From assembly GCA_030704615.1 (NCBI GenBank), contig CM060733.1, positions 47,864,001 through 47,928,000 on the forward strand: a stretch of 64,000 nt of DNA. Reading direction: 5' to 3'. Source of the stretch: Takakia lepidozioides (taxonomy: Eukaryota; Streptophyta; Takakiopsida; Takakiales; Takakiaceae). The notes under the pieces were generated by a model. It worked only from the letters and a program-made list of their open reading frames with translations, was not told the DNA's origin and did not search any database. Position numbers and translations under genes: made by a program. Every line of letters begins with the position of its first letter. Within the stretch, counting starts at the first letter, position 1. Below, in pieces: positions 47,801-57,690 of the stretch.

Positions 47801-50507
47801 AGGGTTGGATCAGCAATAGGAAGCAACTTCACAAGCTGACTCTTGTGTTGCTCCCTTGCTTTCAATCCAGCCTGTCTCATTGTATCTTCAAGGCCCTCTT
47901 GACTCTTTGGCCCCTCAGCAAGTTTGTAAGCTTCCCCCGCCATGCGTTGGGCCTCAACAATATCATGCTGCCAAAAGAACCAAAACAGTTCATAACATGA
48001 ACCAGAGGTGAATCTTGTCTATGGATGCAAAGAATGAAACTTGGTTAAGACATGATGTTACCTTGTACAAAATCTCTGTCATTGCATGGACTGTCAGGTT
48101 ATACCAAGTCTTTCCTGCTTTCTTGATGCATTCGTCGTATTGCTCTTTCCTCAATACATTCTTCCATTCAGAGACAGGTGTAAGGCCAATCATATTGACC
48201 TTGCAAACCAAGTGCACAAATTTGGATGTAACATGTGCCCTCTCTGTTGCCCTGCACATATAAAATATGATCATTAGAAAGAAGATGTGTATATGTACAT
48301 CCATTGAGCAAGAACATGACAACATTGAACATGAAAGTAAATGAAGAATAGAAAGGAAACTCACACATTCACTCCATCCATGATGGACCTGAGGGAACCA
48401 CGATTTTCAATGTCCGCATTGAGCACCCAACTTGTCACACAGACATGTCTTGACAAGTTGGCCCCATGAACTTCATTGATATAGGGATACCATGCTTGAA
48501 GCCTATGATTCCCATCCCAGACATGAAACATCTTCCCCCGAAGATGATGCAACTTTGGCTTGGACTCAAGATACTTCTCAAACTCATCATTGACTGTTTT
48601 CCAATGACTATCCCATGTAGAGATGATATCAGGACCTACATCTATAGTAGATCCATCAATCCCCTCAACAGAAACATAGAACACGGCTGCTCCTGGATGG
48701 TATCCAGAATAGAAGTCTCCTCTAAGCTTTAGGATGTCGTTGGCAAGGGCGGGCCTAACAACCTGCATAGAAATCATGCGACACAATGGAATGTCCATAA
48801 CTCCATCCTCAATGAGGAGGGACCTGAAAGTTACATTCAGATCTTGTTTCTTTTCCAGAATAATTGCCTGTTTGGCATCTAGAGAAAGAGGATCACTAGA
48901 TGTTGTATCCTCTTCATACTCATCTGCCCCCCAATTCCCTGCATCAATGTCGTCAATAATGGTTGCAAGCGTCCCGGCCTCCACAGCTTCAGTTGTAGTA
49001 GTAATTTCCTAATTCCATAGACCAAAACAGTTCAAGATGTCAGTGTATGAGAAGAGCACATGTGTGAATGTATAATATGTAAAAAGAGCAGTTCAGTGTC
49101 ATGGTTGCATGAAGAAAACAAATGAATTTGGATAGTCAACTAATTCCATGAATATCCTTGTCTTTCAAAGCTTACAACTTGGAGCAGAATACAGGCCTGA
49201 GCATCCCGACAGAGGACCTCCGACCACCTACGCCGGCGCATATGACACATATGTGCAACCAACTCAAAATTTGACAAGATTTGAGGCCCTTGAAGAAATT
49301 TTTGCTCAAGGAGCTCCAAGCATATGCGCCGGCGCATACCATGGAAGGGAGGTTGTAGCCAAACATACAGGAGCACCTTGAAAGATCAAACTAGGCCTAT
49401 GGAAGCATGTGGAGTTGTGGAGGTGGCAACGTAGAAGCTTTGAGATACTTGAATACTGTGATCAACCAAAATAGGGAAGGTTCCCCAAGCGTCTGCGCCG
49501 ACGGAGGTGGCAGCCTCGACACTTTGGAGCTTACGTAACACAAGGAATATACAACAAAAAACCAAGCTCCAAGCATCTCCGCCGGCGGAGATGCTTGCAT
49601 GAGGTTCCTGAAACCTAGGAGCTAAGCAAAAAAAGATTGTGCTCAATGGGTATGCGCCGGCGGATATGGCAGCCCAGCCCGCTCGGAGCATCAACAACTT
49701 ATGAGAATGCGGAGAAACAAAAGAGATGGAAGGGGGGAGAACTTCCTGAAATATGTGAGCAGCCCTGCTGCACGGGTCTGTGTTGACAGAGGTGGCAGCC
49801 TTGGCGCTTTGGAGCTTCCGTAACACAGGGAATATGCAAAAAAAACCAAGCTCCAAGTGTCTCCGCCGGCGGAGACGCTTGCAGGAGGTTCCTGAAACCT
49901 ATGAGCTGAGCAAAAAAGAATGTACTCAATGGGTATGCGCCGGCGGATATGCCAGCGCAGCCCACTCGGAGCATCAGCAACTTTTGAGCATGCGGAAAAA
50001 CAAAGGAGATGGAAAAGGGGAGAACTTCCTGAAACATTTGAGCAGCCCTGCTGCACAGGTATGCGCCGGCGGATACGCCAGCCCAACCCGCTCGGAGCAT
50101 CAGCAACGTATGAGCATGCAAAAAAATAAACGGGATGGGAGTAGAGGAGCACTTCCTGAAACATGTGAGCATCCCAGCTCCAACGGTATGCGCCGGCGGA
50201 GGTGGCAGCCCAGCCCTTCCAAGCATCAGAAAAAACCAAGGGGAATGAGCTGTCTCCGCCGGCGGAGACGGTTGTGTGTATGTGTGGAGATTCGCAAACT
50301 TGTGAGAGTTGAAGTGACTTAGGCATCTGCGCCGGCGGAGGTGCTAGATTAGGAGCAGCTTGGTGGGGCTTATGCGATGGCGCATATGCCTAAGTGCAGG
50401 TCATGAAAAAAAACAAAACTACAGCTTACCTTCTCCGTCCGCAGCTTGCCTCTACCACCACCACCACCAGCAACGCCTCCCCCTCGAGTGTCCTTCTTCC
50501 TCCCCAT
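44875..50507 (-). CDS. ParB-like / DNA N4- or N6-amino-methyltransferase-like fusion protein
   Basis: Ten exons with GT-AG introns: 50507-50430, 49008-48365, 48251-48062, 47967-47557, 47463-47228, 47043-46398, 46291-45956, 45841-45580, 45476-45258 and 45148-44875. Phases agree except for one change inside exon 9. About 1098 aa. Residues 1-26 are basic and Gly-rich. At about 183-203, KMFHVWDGNHRLQAWYPY is the ParB/Srx-type loop (D191, H194, R195). A helical middle and a KRKSRKRK basic patch follow. The C-terminal third reads like a beta-class amino-methyltransferase: motif IV position VDMIIVDCPTGMPV (about 753-766), then motif I RILDLTAGTG (about 926-935) running into STFIAARESGRHVFGLEGD. Motif IV before motif I is the beta-class order. 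DCPT replaces the usual (D/N/S)PP(Y/F), so activity is doubtful. I know no named plant family with this architecture. The tail is acidic. Confidence 0.72.
49210..50400. repeat. Palindrome array inside intron 1 of the ParB/methyltransferase gene
   Basis: CGCCGGCG occurs about ten times between 49232 and 50337, plus degenerate copies. It is usually the centre of a longer palindrome such as GTCTCCGCCGGCGGAGAC (49860 and 50253) or ATGCGCCGGCGCAT (49325). A perfect 28-bp palindrome lies at 49570-49597. Some palindromes are embedded in a larger direct repeat with a period of about 284 bp (49559 and 49843). Frames crossing it are not genes. Confidence 0.85.
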
Positions 50508-51573
50508 CGCCGCAACAGCTCGTTGCCTCGGGGTGGTATAGTATAAGGCCGAGATGCGGCGCCTCCGTCTCCTCTTCGCAACGGGAGTCTCCAGGGTGTA
50601 GAGACTAGAGACGTGTTAAGTGCTTGTGTAGTTTGTGTGTGTTTGTTTGGGGGAGTGGCAAGGGATAATGTGCAAGTATACTAGACTACGTTAGTGTAGT
50701 AATGATACCGGGTTAGTCATGTAGTAATGGCAACAAGTTTAACTGAATAGAAACAGTTTATTAACAAAAAAGTAGAGGTTGTTTCATTGAATAGAGCATG
50801 GCTTGTTGGTAAGGTTGTGGTGTATTTTCCACTAGGTTGCGGGTTCAAACCTGCCCCCGCCAAGGAGAGCGGGGGGAAAGGGGGGCGAGGGCGAAGGCTA
50901 AGGCCTTAAAAAGGCCAAATTGGCCAAATCTGAAATGTGAACATTTTTTATACACTCTGGCGTTAGTGTTTTTTGGACTACATGGGTTACACGTGGATCC
51001 TCAGAAGATGGTTGTACGATTGACATGTTACTTTGTGGCGGCGCCTTCATAATACAATATAAAGTAAGTGATAAAGTAACTAAATATTTTGTTATGGGTG
51101 TCTTAATCAATTTATTGGTTTTAGAGTCAATTGTCGCCACAAATACTTGTACTCATTACTCATACATGAGTAATCAAAGAACAAATCAACATACATGTCA
51201 TGGGATTTGATTGTAAATAAATTGTGCCGTCTAGTGTGTCAGTTCATAGTTGGACGATTAATCAACGATTGGTTGTAAAATAAATGGAAACATGCAGAGC
51301 ATTTATGTTTCATATGCTCATAAGAAGAAGGCAGTACATTGGATTCTAAGATCTCAACAACGGCGCCGTCGTCTTAAAAATAGGGGATAGTCCATTTAGT
51401 TGTTTCTGTCAGAGAATAATATGGATGGAGCACATGCCTCAAAAAATTTGGACCTTCTGGATTGATGATACACATAAGTAATGTAAGCCATTTAATGTAT
51501 TTGCATAAGGTCTTGCAAGATGTGCGCTTTCATTCATTTTGCATCTTCTCTCAAACTTTGAGGGCATTGCCAA
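50508..51573. promoter_or_regulatory. Divergent intergenic region between methyltransferase and transposase genes
   Basis: 1.07 kb lies between two start codons facing away from each other. It must hold both promoters. A SINE-like head sits at 50790-50870. The right 500 bp is A+T-rich. No TATA box is assigned. Confidence 0.4.
50790..50870 (+). repeat. tRNA-derived SINE-like head
   Basis: TGGCTTGTTGGTAAGG (A-box type) and GCGGGTTCAAACCTGCC (a strong B-box match with a self-complementary T-arm) lie about 45 bp apart. The following G-rich stretch could be a SINE body. No duplicated target was found. Confidence 0.5.
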
Positions 51574-54500
51574 ATGTCTACACCAAAATATGCAGTGCTT
51601 TCATGTCCACCTGATGCAAAAGTGGTTCGTTATCCTTGCAATGGAAACAAGTGCATTATCCCAGAACCTTGGTTATGCAATAGATTCAAACTTGTTCCGG
51701 GTTCAGTTTTTTTGGAGGATGATGGAGATGATGATGCCTCCACAGTGTTGCTTCCAGTTTTCAATGACGGCCAAAAGCAATGGGAGTTGTTTCCAGACAC
51801 TTTCTCCAAGTACCGTGTCACAGGTACGAGCTATACACAGTCACATGATGAGAGGCACACTTCTATTGCAAGAAAGAACGATCAAGCTGCAACAAATGGG
51901 AGTTGTAAATTGAAGGAGGAGGTTGCAGATTCGGCGAGCTTGGGGTCTCATAATTCGGATTGTGTTGAGGTTTCTAAGAGTGTATTTTGTGGATCTCAAC
52001 CTTCCTCATCTGCTCATACGGTCTTGCTTCACGACATGAAGCCTCGGAAAACTCCATTGGACAACACCACGTCTGATTGTTGCGAATCTGCGAGGGGTTT
52101 ATCTTCATCTCCACGACTAGCAGGGGAGGCTACATCTGCATTTCCTTCTGGTGTGTTGTCCATTTTGAGTATCTTGGCCACTGCTCGGAGGAATGGATCA
52201 AAAGGAGAGCTTTCTACCTTGGACTATAGTCACATTCCAGTGCATCGTGTTCGGTGTCTTCCTCGAGCTTTTGATGGAAAAGTGATCCACGAACTCCCCC
52301 CCGTGGTCAAACTACGTACGGACCGTGGTTCACAGTCCCTCCAAGGCATGGACCGCAAGTTTGATGGTCATCCTTGGTGCAAGACCAATACCTACAATAT
52401 GTCTGGTGTTCCAGATCATGTGAAATGTAGTAAGGTTCTTTGTGTTGGAAAGCTCATATGTCAAAGCAGCACTTGCCCCTTCTTCAAGAAAGAAGGAGAA
52501 CGGAATGACCGCTATTGGGAAGGCAATGCAGACAAGGTGTTCATTGCAGGAGCCCAAGTTCCATTCAACCAGTTCAAGTGTAGTTTCTGCAAAGAAAGAC
52601 CTTTCTGTGAGGCGCATTGTGGGGCAAGAATGTACTATGTCACAAGTTCCCTTCCAACATATACACGTGTTGCAGTTCACGTTGGGTTTCATAACCATCC
52701 ATGTGCCAAGGGCGAGAATAGAGAGGCTGCGGAAAATGCATCAAGCATGATTCAAGAGCACGTTAAGATGAAGCCATGGTCGACCCCGGGAGCTATTTCC
52801 TTGTCAATGGCCCAAAAGCTCTTGATTGATCGAGTTCTTGTGGCTGATGGCACAGAGACAGTACGTCTTGAGGGAGAGGCTTTGGAAGATATTCTTGAAG
52901 AGTTTGCCCATGTTTGTAGCCCCAATGTGAAAAACAAGGTCGCATCTGCACGTGTCAATTCCATCATGTCCATATTGGAGTTGAAGCGTCTGAGTACATA
53001 CCATTTCATTCACAGCAATCTCCTTCCAGGCCAGCATACTTCTCATCTCCCCCATGTTTTCAAGATGTCTGTTGCTGGTCCCGGGAGTGGTGTTGATCTT
53101 GTGCGTCGCATGAGTGAGGGGGATCTACGCACAAGTTGGGTAGTATTTGACCATGTCAAACGCATCAAGGATTGGACAACTCTTGCGTGTCATGTCTATG
53201 AACCATATGTCAAGCGAATGATGACCATTGCCATTTGCGATATGAAAACAGAGGATGCAGATGCTCAGGTGTTATTCTGGGAGATGATCAATGAACAAGC
53301 AAAACTTGCTGGCTTGAACAAACCAAATTTTGCTGGCTTCATGGCGGATGCAGCAGGAGCGAATTGGGCTGCTGTTCGAAGGGTTTATGGATCTGATCCC
53401 AATGTCCCAATGGAAGGTAAAGAAAGAACATGTTTATATCATTGGGCTGAAAGCCTCCGAAGACACACCAACGACTATATCTTGGAGGACTTCCGTGAAA
53501 GGCACACTCAGCTCTGTTATGAATGGAAAGATAGTGCTACCTTGGAGGATGCTACAACCACATACATTGCAATTCGGGCTTGGTGGCTCTCTTCAGGAGC
53601 ATGCACAGAAAAGAGTCTGCCAAAACTGGATTCATGGCTTGCATGGTGGCACTACAGATATCGAATGTGGGGCCAATGGATGAGAGAGGACATGGATGTG
53701 GAGGCAGATGCAGATATGCCTACCACTAATTTGTCTGAGGCAGTCCATTCTGCTTGGTGGAAGACAGCAGGCAATGGGAAAAAAATGAAGGTGGATCTAT
53801 ATGAGGCCACCATGCATGACATGTCACGAGCTCTTTTGCAGCAGGCAACATTTTACAGGCACACCACAGGAAAGACATGGGGGACGGGGCCCGACAAAGA
53901 GGAGCTCATGTTGCGTCAAGCAGCTAGATCTAATAGCCCAGCAAAAATGGGTAAGGTTGTACGTGGCATAGTAGCTGGAACACCCATGCACACAAGGGGG
54001 GTTCAATTGGAGGGAGACAATCGCACTATTCCAGTCAAACGCAAGTTAGGCGATGAGCATGGTGGGCCAAACGAATCTTGGAGGTGTGATATGAATGTAA
54101 AGACTGTTCCAGTGCGCGCCACTGGGATGCCCAGTCCACACCAGCCATCTAGGTTTGTCAGCTCCAAATCAAGTCATGACATTCCTGGTTCTTCGACTTT
54201 CTGTGAGACAAATCCACATGTTGCTATCCCTCCTCAGCCAATGCAATGGGGAAATCCAGTGAGAGAGACACAAGACTTTTCCGATGCATTGTTCAGGATT
54301 CAGCGGACAGGTCCTGCTTCCATGGTTCGTTGTTCTGCCTTGGTTGGAGTTTCCAAAGATAAATGCAAAGCGCTCATCAGGAAAGGTAAAGGAAGTCCTG
54401 CACCTTGCTTCACTGGCAAGTTACTAGCACCGAACATGAAAGAACCAAAACTGCAAGTTTTTTGGTTTTGCCCCACAGATGTTTTGTCGTGTGTTGGAGG

Positions 54501-55116
54501 GACCGTGCCATCCTATTGCTTGGGAAAACCGGGTATACCTAACGTGTGGCCTGTGAAGGTTGGAACCAACCTTACACAAGAAGAGGTGGACAACTTGACC
54601 CTTGCAGGTTTTCGACTAGTCCATCCTCCCAACGTTCCTGATCCGAACTTTCCTGTGGGACCACTTCCAGTGGAACAACATATTCATCAAGGTGTTGTCC
54701 TTCCTGTGGGTAAGTATCCCACTACACGCTATGGGGTGCGCATTCGGCGTCGGGATCCGACTCCTCGACACTTGAGTCGCCAAGAGTCAGCGGAGACTCT
54801 TATTGCTGAGGTTCGTGGATTCAGAAACGTGCCTCAGCCAGGTTATGGGAGAATTTACCAGCTACAAACAGAGGGATCTACCAGAGCAGGATTGGTTTAC
54901 AATGTATACATTGGTCAGTTTCCATCTTGTGATTGTCCCGACTTTGATGAGCTATCTGTCAAGAAGAAAAAACAAACATATCTACCTTGTAAGCACATGT
55001 ACTTCATGTACAACGTGCATCTAGGATGCGCCGGGGCTTATGAGATCCACCAACCTTCCCTTAGCCAGTTAGAGGTTAGGGCTATGCTAAAGAAGGACCC
55101 TAGTTCAACTTCTTAG
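51574..55116 (+). CDS. MULE-type DDE transposase with SWIM zinc finger, apparently intact
   Basis: One uninterrupted frame of 1180 codons. Residues about 1-60 match the start of the dead copy at 2830. A Cys/His cluster at about 265-380 (C269, then CQSSTC, CSFC and HVGFHNHPC) looks like the WRKY-GCM1/FLYWCH-type DNA-binding fold of MULE transposases. The RNase H-like core has D526 (VVFDHVKR), D592 (FMADAAGANW), a C-x2-H at 620-623 and E722 (TTNLSEAVHSAW). A SWIM finger follows at C1119, C1121, C1139 and H1141. Mutator transposases cut and paste DNA by this DDE chemistry. The start is supported by the matching N-terminus of the dead copy. I could not find its terminal repeats. It could be active or a domesticated FAR1-like protein. 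Confidence 0.88.
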   Translation: MSTPKYAVLSCPPDAKVVRYPCNGNKCIIPEPWLCNRFKLVPGSVFLEDDGDDDASTVLLPVFNDGQKQWELFPDTFSKYRVTGTSYTQSHDERHTSIARKNDQAATNGSCKLKEEVADSASLGSHNSDCVEVSKSVFCGSQPSSSAHTVLLHDMKPRKTPLDNTTSDCCESARGLSSSPRLAGEATSAFPSGVLSILSILATARRNGSKGELSTLDYSHIPVHRVRCLPRAFDGKVIHELPPVVKLRTDRGSQSLQGMDRKFDGHPWCKTNTYNMSGVPDHVKCSKVLCVGKLICQSSTCPFFKKEGERNDRYWEGNADKVFIAGAQVPFNQFKCSFCKERPFCEAHCGARMYYVTSSLPTYTRVAVHVGFHNHPCAKGENREAAENASSMIQEHVKMKPWSTPGAISLSMAQKLLIDRVLVADGTETVRLEGEALEDILEEFAHVCSPNVKNKVASARVNSIMSILELKRLSTYHFIHSNLLPGQHTSHLPHVFKMSVAGPGSGVDLVRRMSEGDLRTSWVVFDHVKRIKDWTTLACHVYEPYVKRMMTIAICDMKTEDADAQVLFWEMINEQAKLAGLNKPNFAGFMADAAGANWAAVRRVYGSDPNVPMEGKERTCLYHWAESLRRHTNDYILEDFRERHTQLCYEWKDSATLEDATTTYIAIRAWWLSSGACTEKSLPKLDSWLAWWHYRYRMWGQWMREDMDVEADADMPTTNLSEAVHSAWWKTAGNGKKMKVDLYEATMHDMSRALLQQATFYRHTTGKTWGTGPDKEELMLRQAARSNSPAKMGKVVRGIVAGTPMHTRGVQLEGDNRTIPVKRKLGDEHGGPNESWRCDMNVKTVPVRATGMPSPHQPSRFVSSKSSHDIPGSSTFCETNPHVAIPPQPMQWGNPVRETQDFSDALFRIQRTGPASMVRCSALVGVSKDKCKALIRKGKGSPAPCFTGKLLAPNMKEPKLQVFWFCPTDVLSCVGGTVPSYCLGKPGIPNVWPVKVGTNLTQEEVDNLTLAGFRLVHPPNVPDPNFPVGPLPVEQHIHQGVVLPVGKYPTTRYGVRIRRRDPTPRHLSRQESAETLIAEVRGFRNVPQPGYGRIYQLQTEGSTRAGLVYNVYIGQFPSCDCPDFDELSVKKKKQTYLPCKHMYFMYNVHLGCAGAYEIHQPSLSQLEVRAMLKKDPSSTS

Positions 55117-55204
55117 TGACACATGAAATGCACAAAAAAAGAACCTCTAACTTGTGCCGTTCATTTTCATGCATGTGACATGTAATTATCTTGTTACTAC
55201 TTTA

Positions 55205-55440
55205 TTCCAAACATGACACATAGCATTTGTTAGTACAGAAGTTCCTATTTTGGTTAAAATGGAACTTGTGTACCTGTCATACAAGTTTTCAAATTATAGA
55301 ACTGCTTGGCATTACAAACAGACATGCAATGTGGTGGTTCCAAACATGACACATATGCATTTGTTAGTACAAAAGTCCATATTTTGGTTAATATGAAACT
55401 GTTTTCCTTGAATACAAGTTTGCAAACTATTACTTTGGCC
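55205..55440 (+). repeat. ~95-bp direct duplication with a 45-bp antisense transposase fragment between the copies
   Basis: Copies at about 55205-55295 and 55337-55435 share TCCAAACATGACACATA, GCATTTGTTAGTACA and TATTTTGGTTAA. Between them, 55296-55340 matches 1817-1861 at 44 of 45 positions. That segment is the antisense of the Cys/His region of the dead transposase copy. See the finding. Confidence 0.85.
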
Positions 55441-55817
55441 AGGGATCTTGTATTCTCTTCAGTTTAAGGTGGTGCATTAGTTGGAGTTAGTGGTCACATG
55501 CATCTTTGACCATTGACTACTGATTTTGTTAGCTAAGATTTTTATTTTATTTTTTTCTATATACATATGATGTAACATTTGCATATGCAATAAATACGTC
55601 GTATTCTATGTTATATAACTCCACTGCATACAATCTACAATGTGTGCATACAAATTTGTCACATGCATATATAATAAGGGATTTTGTGCATGCATGCACG
55701 CAACCTGTGCATATGGAATAGCAACCCCCAGGTGGCTGCTGATGTGTGACGCTCATGGGATGTAATCTGGACAGCCCGTCAGGTGCTGACACATATTCTT
55801 GTTTAGCCGTTTGGCAT

Positions 55818-55821
55818 TTAA

Positions 55822-55878
<57 letters not shown>

Positions 55879-56010
55879 CCTCAAATTTTATATATATGAT
55901 GGATGTTAAAATCCGAGGAGAACATAGAGAAGAGGGACAGAGGCCTCAAATTTTATATATATGATGGATGTTAAAATCCGAGGAGAACATAGAGGAAAAA
56001 ATAACCTCTG
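55818..56010 (+). repeat. TA/GA microsatellite followed by a ~67-bp tandem duplication
   Basis: A (TA)n tract and a (GA)n tract (about 55820-55874) precede two copies of a ~67-bp unit beginning GGCCTCAAATTTTATATATA (55875 and 55942). Confidence 0.85.
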
Positions 56011-57690
56011 CCATGAGTGCCATAGAGGCTGACCCAGGAAGACAATGCTTCGTGACCAAAACAAGAGTATGAAGAGAAGAGAGGTACCGAGGGGGTACCA
56101 AACTAAACTACGGAATCATCAGGAGGCACCTAAAAAACAGGAGCACTAAGAGCATGCAAGGGTGATTGCATCTGCTAGCAGCTACCACGCTTAGACTTGT
56201 AAACCACGCTTAGACTTCTGTTCAAACAGAGCTTTTGGGCCCTCTGGGTGGTTGATTTTGGGTTTCAACAATGTACTTCGAGTGTACTGGAATGTGTGGA
56301 TGAACTGTGCTTGCTAAGTGTTGGATGCTGCATATCATTGTGTCCTCTTATGAAGATTCTGTCCTCTCGGCAGGCATGCTTTGCCGAGCAAACATCCTTA
56401 TTTAGCACTAAGCCGCTAGAGGAAGGGGAATAATCCCCTGGCGCTGGAATATAGCTTCACAGTCCGCCAACATTAACCCCCTAAACGACGAAGCGACCCG
56501 AATCGGGTCGGTTCGTCGCTGCATCACGCTTTCATCCAGGCATAGCTTCGCCGGATGAACTCGGATGAAGGGCCACCCTGAATGAAAAATGTAGGCCGCA
56601 ATGTCCTCTACACGCACAACTTGATTGCGTCGGGAAAAAGTTATTTTTGTGATGTCAGCGACTTTTCCCAGCATGGGGTCTGCACTTTTGGGTGGATTGG
56701 TGGGGGCCCACGCAGGTTGACTGGCGACGTGGCAGGCGCCTATGAAAAATCCGGCGGGGTCTGTAGCGGGCCATGTGGGGGTGATGAGGCACGGGGTGCA
56801 TGTTCACCCTTTCATGATGGCGGTTTGAATGATGTGGCCCTGCAAACACGAGGGGGTGCACGAACCCGGAATGCTTTGCCGGATTCAGCGGAAAATCCGG
56901 CAACCATATGCCTGAGTTGAAGTTCGCCGGAAAAAGCAGGAAATCCTCCATCTTAGCACCATTTTTACTCCAATTTGTTTGATTTTTGGCCAGTGTACTC
57001 TCAATGTAGGCATGCTCACATTGACAGTTGGCATGCCAACAATTTTGGGACCTCCAGCATCTGATTTGCAAATTACCCATTTTGAGCCCCTCCCCATCCA
57101 CATACAAAGCAACCCCCCCTTATTCTTGTCAATTTCACCTGAAATTTTGACAGGTGCTTTGGGATGTATCCAAGCAATGAAATATGGCTTTCATTCACCC
57201 AGCCCACGGGCTTGGTCAAAGGTAAATTTGAGGACCATTATTTGCATTCAGCATAAAATGCACCATCTTCATATGTTATAATATCTCAAATTCAACGGTG
57301 GAATTTGCCCATTTTTGGGGTGGTTGTGCATCTGGTAGGTGGAAAAATTTGCAACCGTTCCATCCCTCTGGATGAAAGTGGGTAGGAGAGACCCGTGTGA
57401 GGATGGGCCCAGTTTTTGTCGAAATGGTCCAAAACTGCTCTTGTCGCTTAAGGGTTAAAATAATAAATCATGTGTTAGATGGTGGATGCTCAAGTCATCA
57501 ATGCTAATGGAAGCCGAGAGACATGATTGGTCTCAGTGAGGAGTGCCAAATGGCTCTATGTCTCAATTGCGATGAGAAGGTGTATTTCTAGAGAGAGCTC
57601 CAGTCCACGGCCGGAGGAAGTGTATATTATAGTGTTGCTTGACCCCAAGCATTCGGGCGGGAAGGTGGAACCTTTGTGACATTGCAGATT
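56011..57690. other. Spacer, no gene recognised
   Basis: Mixed composition; several frames of 60-150 codons on both strands without known motifs. CCGGAT/ATCCGG words recur at 56530-56910, hinting at an unidentified element. Confidence 0.35.

Noticed and set aside
49386-50326. Overlapping frames of 150-210 codons on both strands
   Set aside because: They cross the palindrome array of intron 1 and show repeat-derived text only. The flanking exons join across them in phase.
44875-50507. Bacterial or phage contamination as the source of the ParB/methyltransferase gene
   Set aside because: Nine introns with GT-AG borders and consistent phases (one exon 9 exception) and plant repeats on both sides make contamination very unlikely.
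56408-57107. Minus-strand frames of 88-150 codons as a gene
   Set aside because: No recognisable domain, no splice-compatible neighbours and overlap with repeated CCGGAT words.
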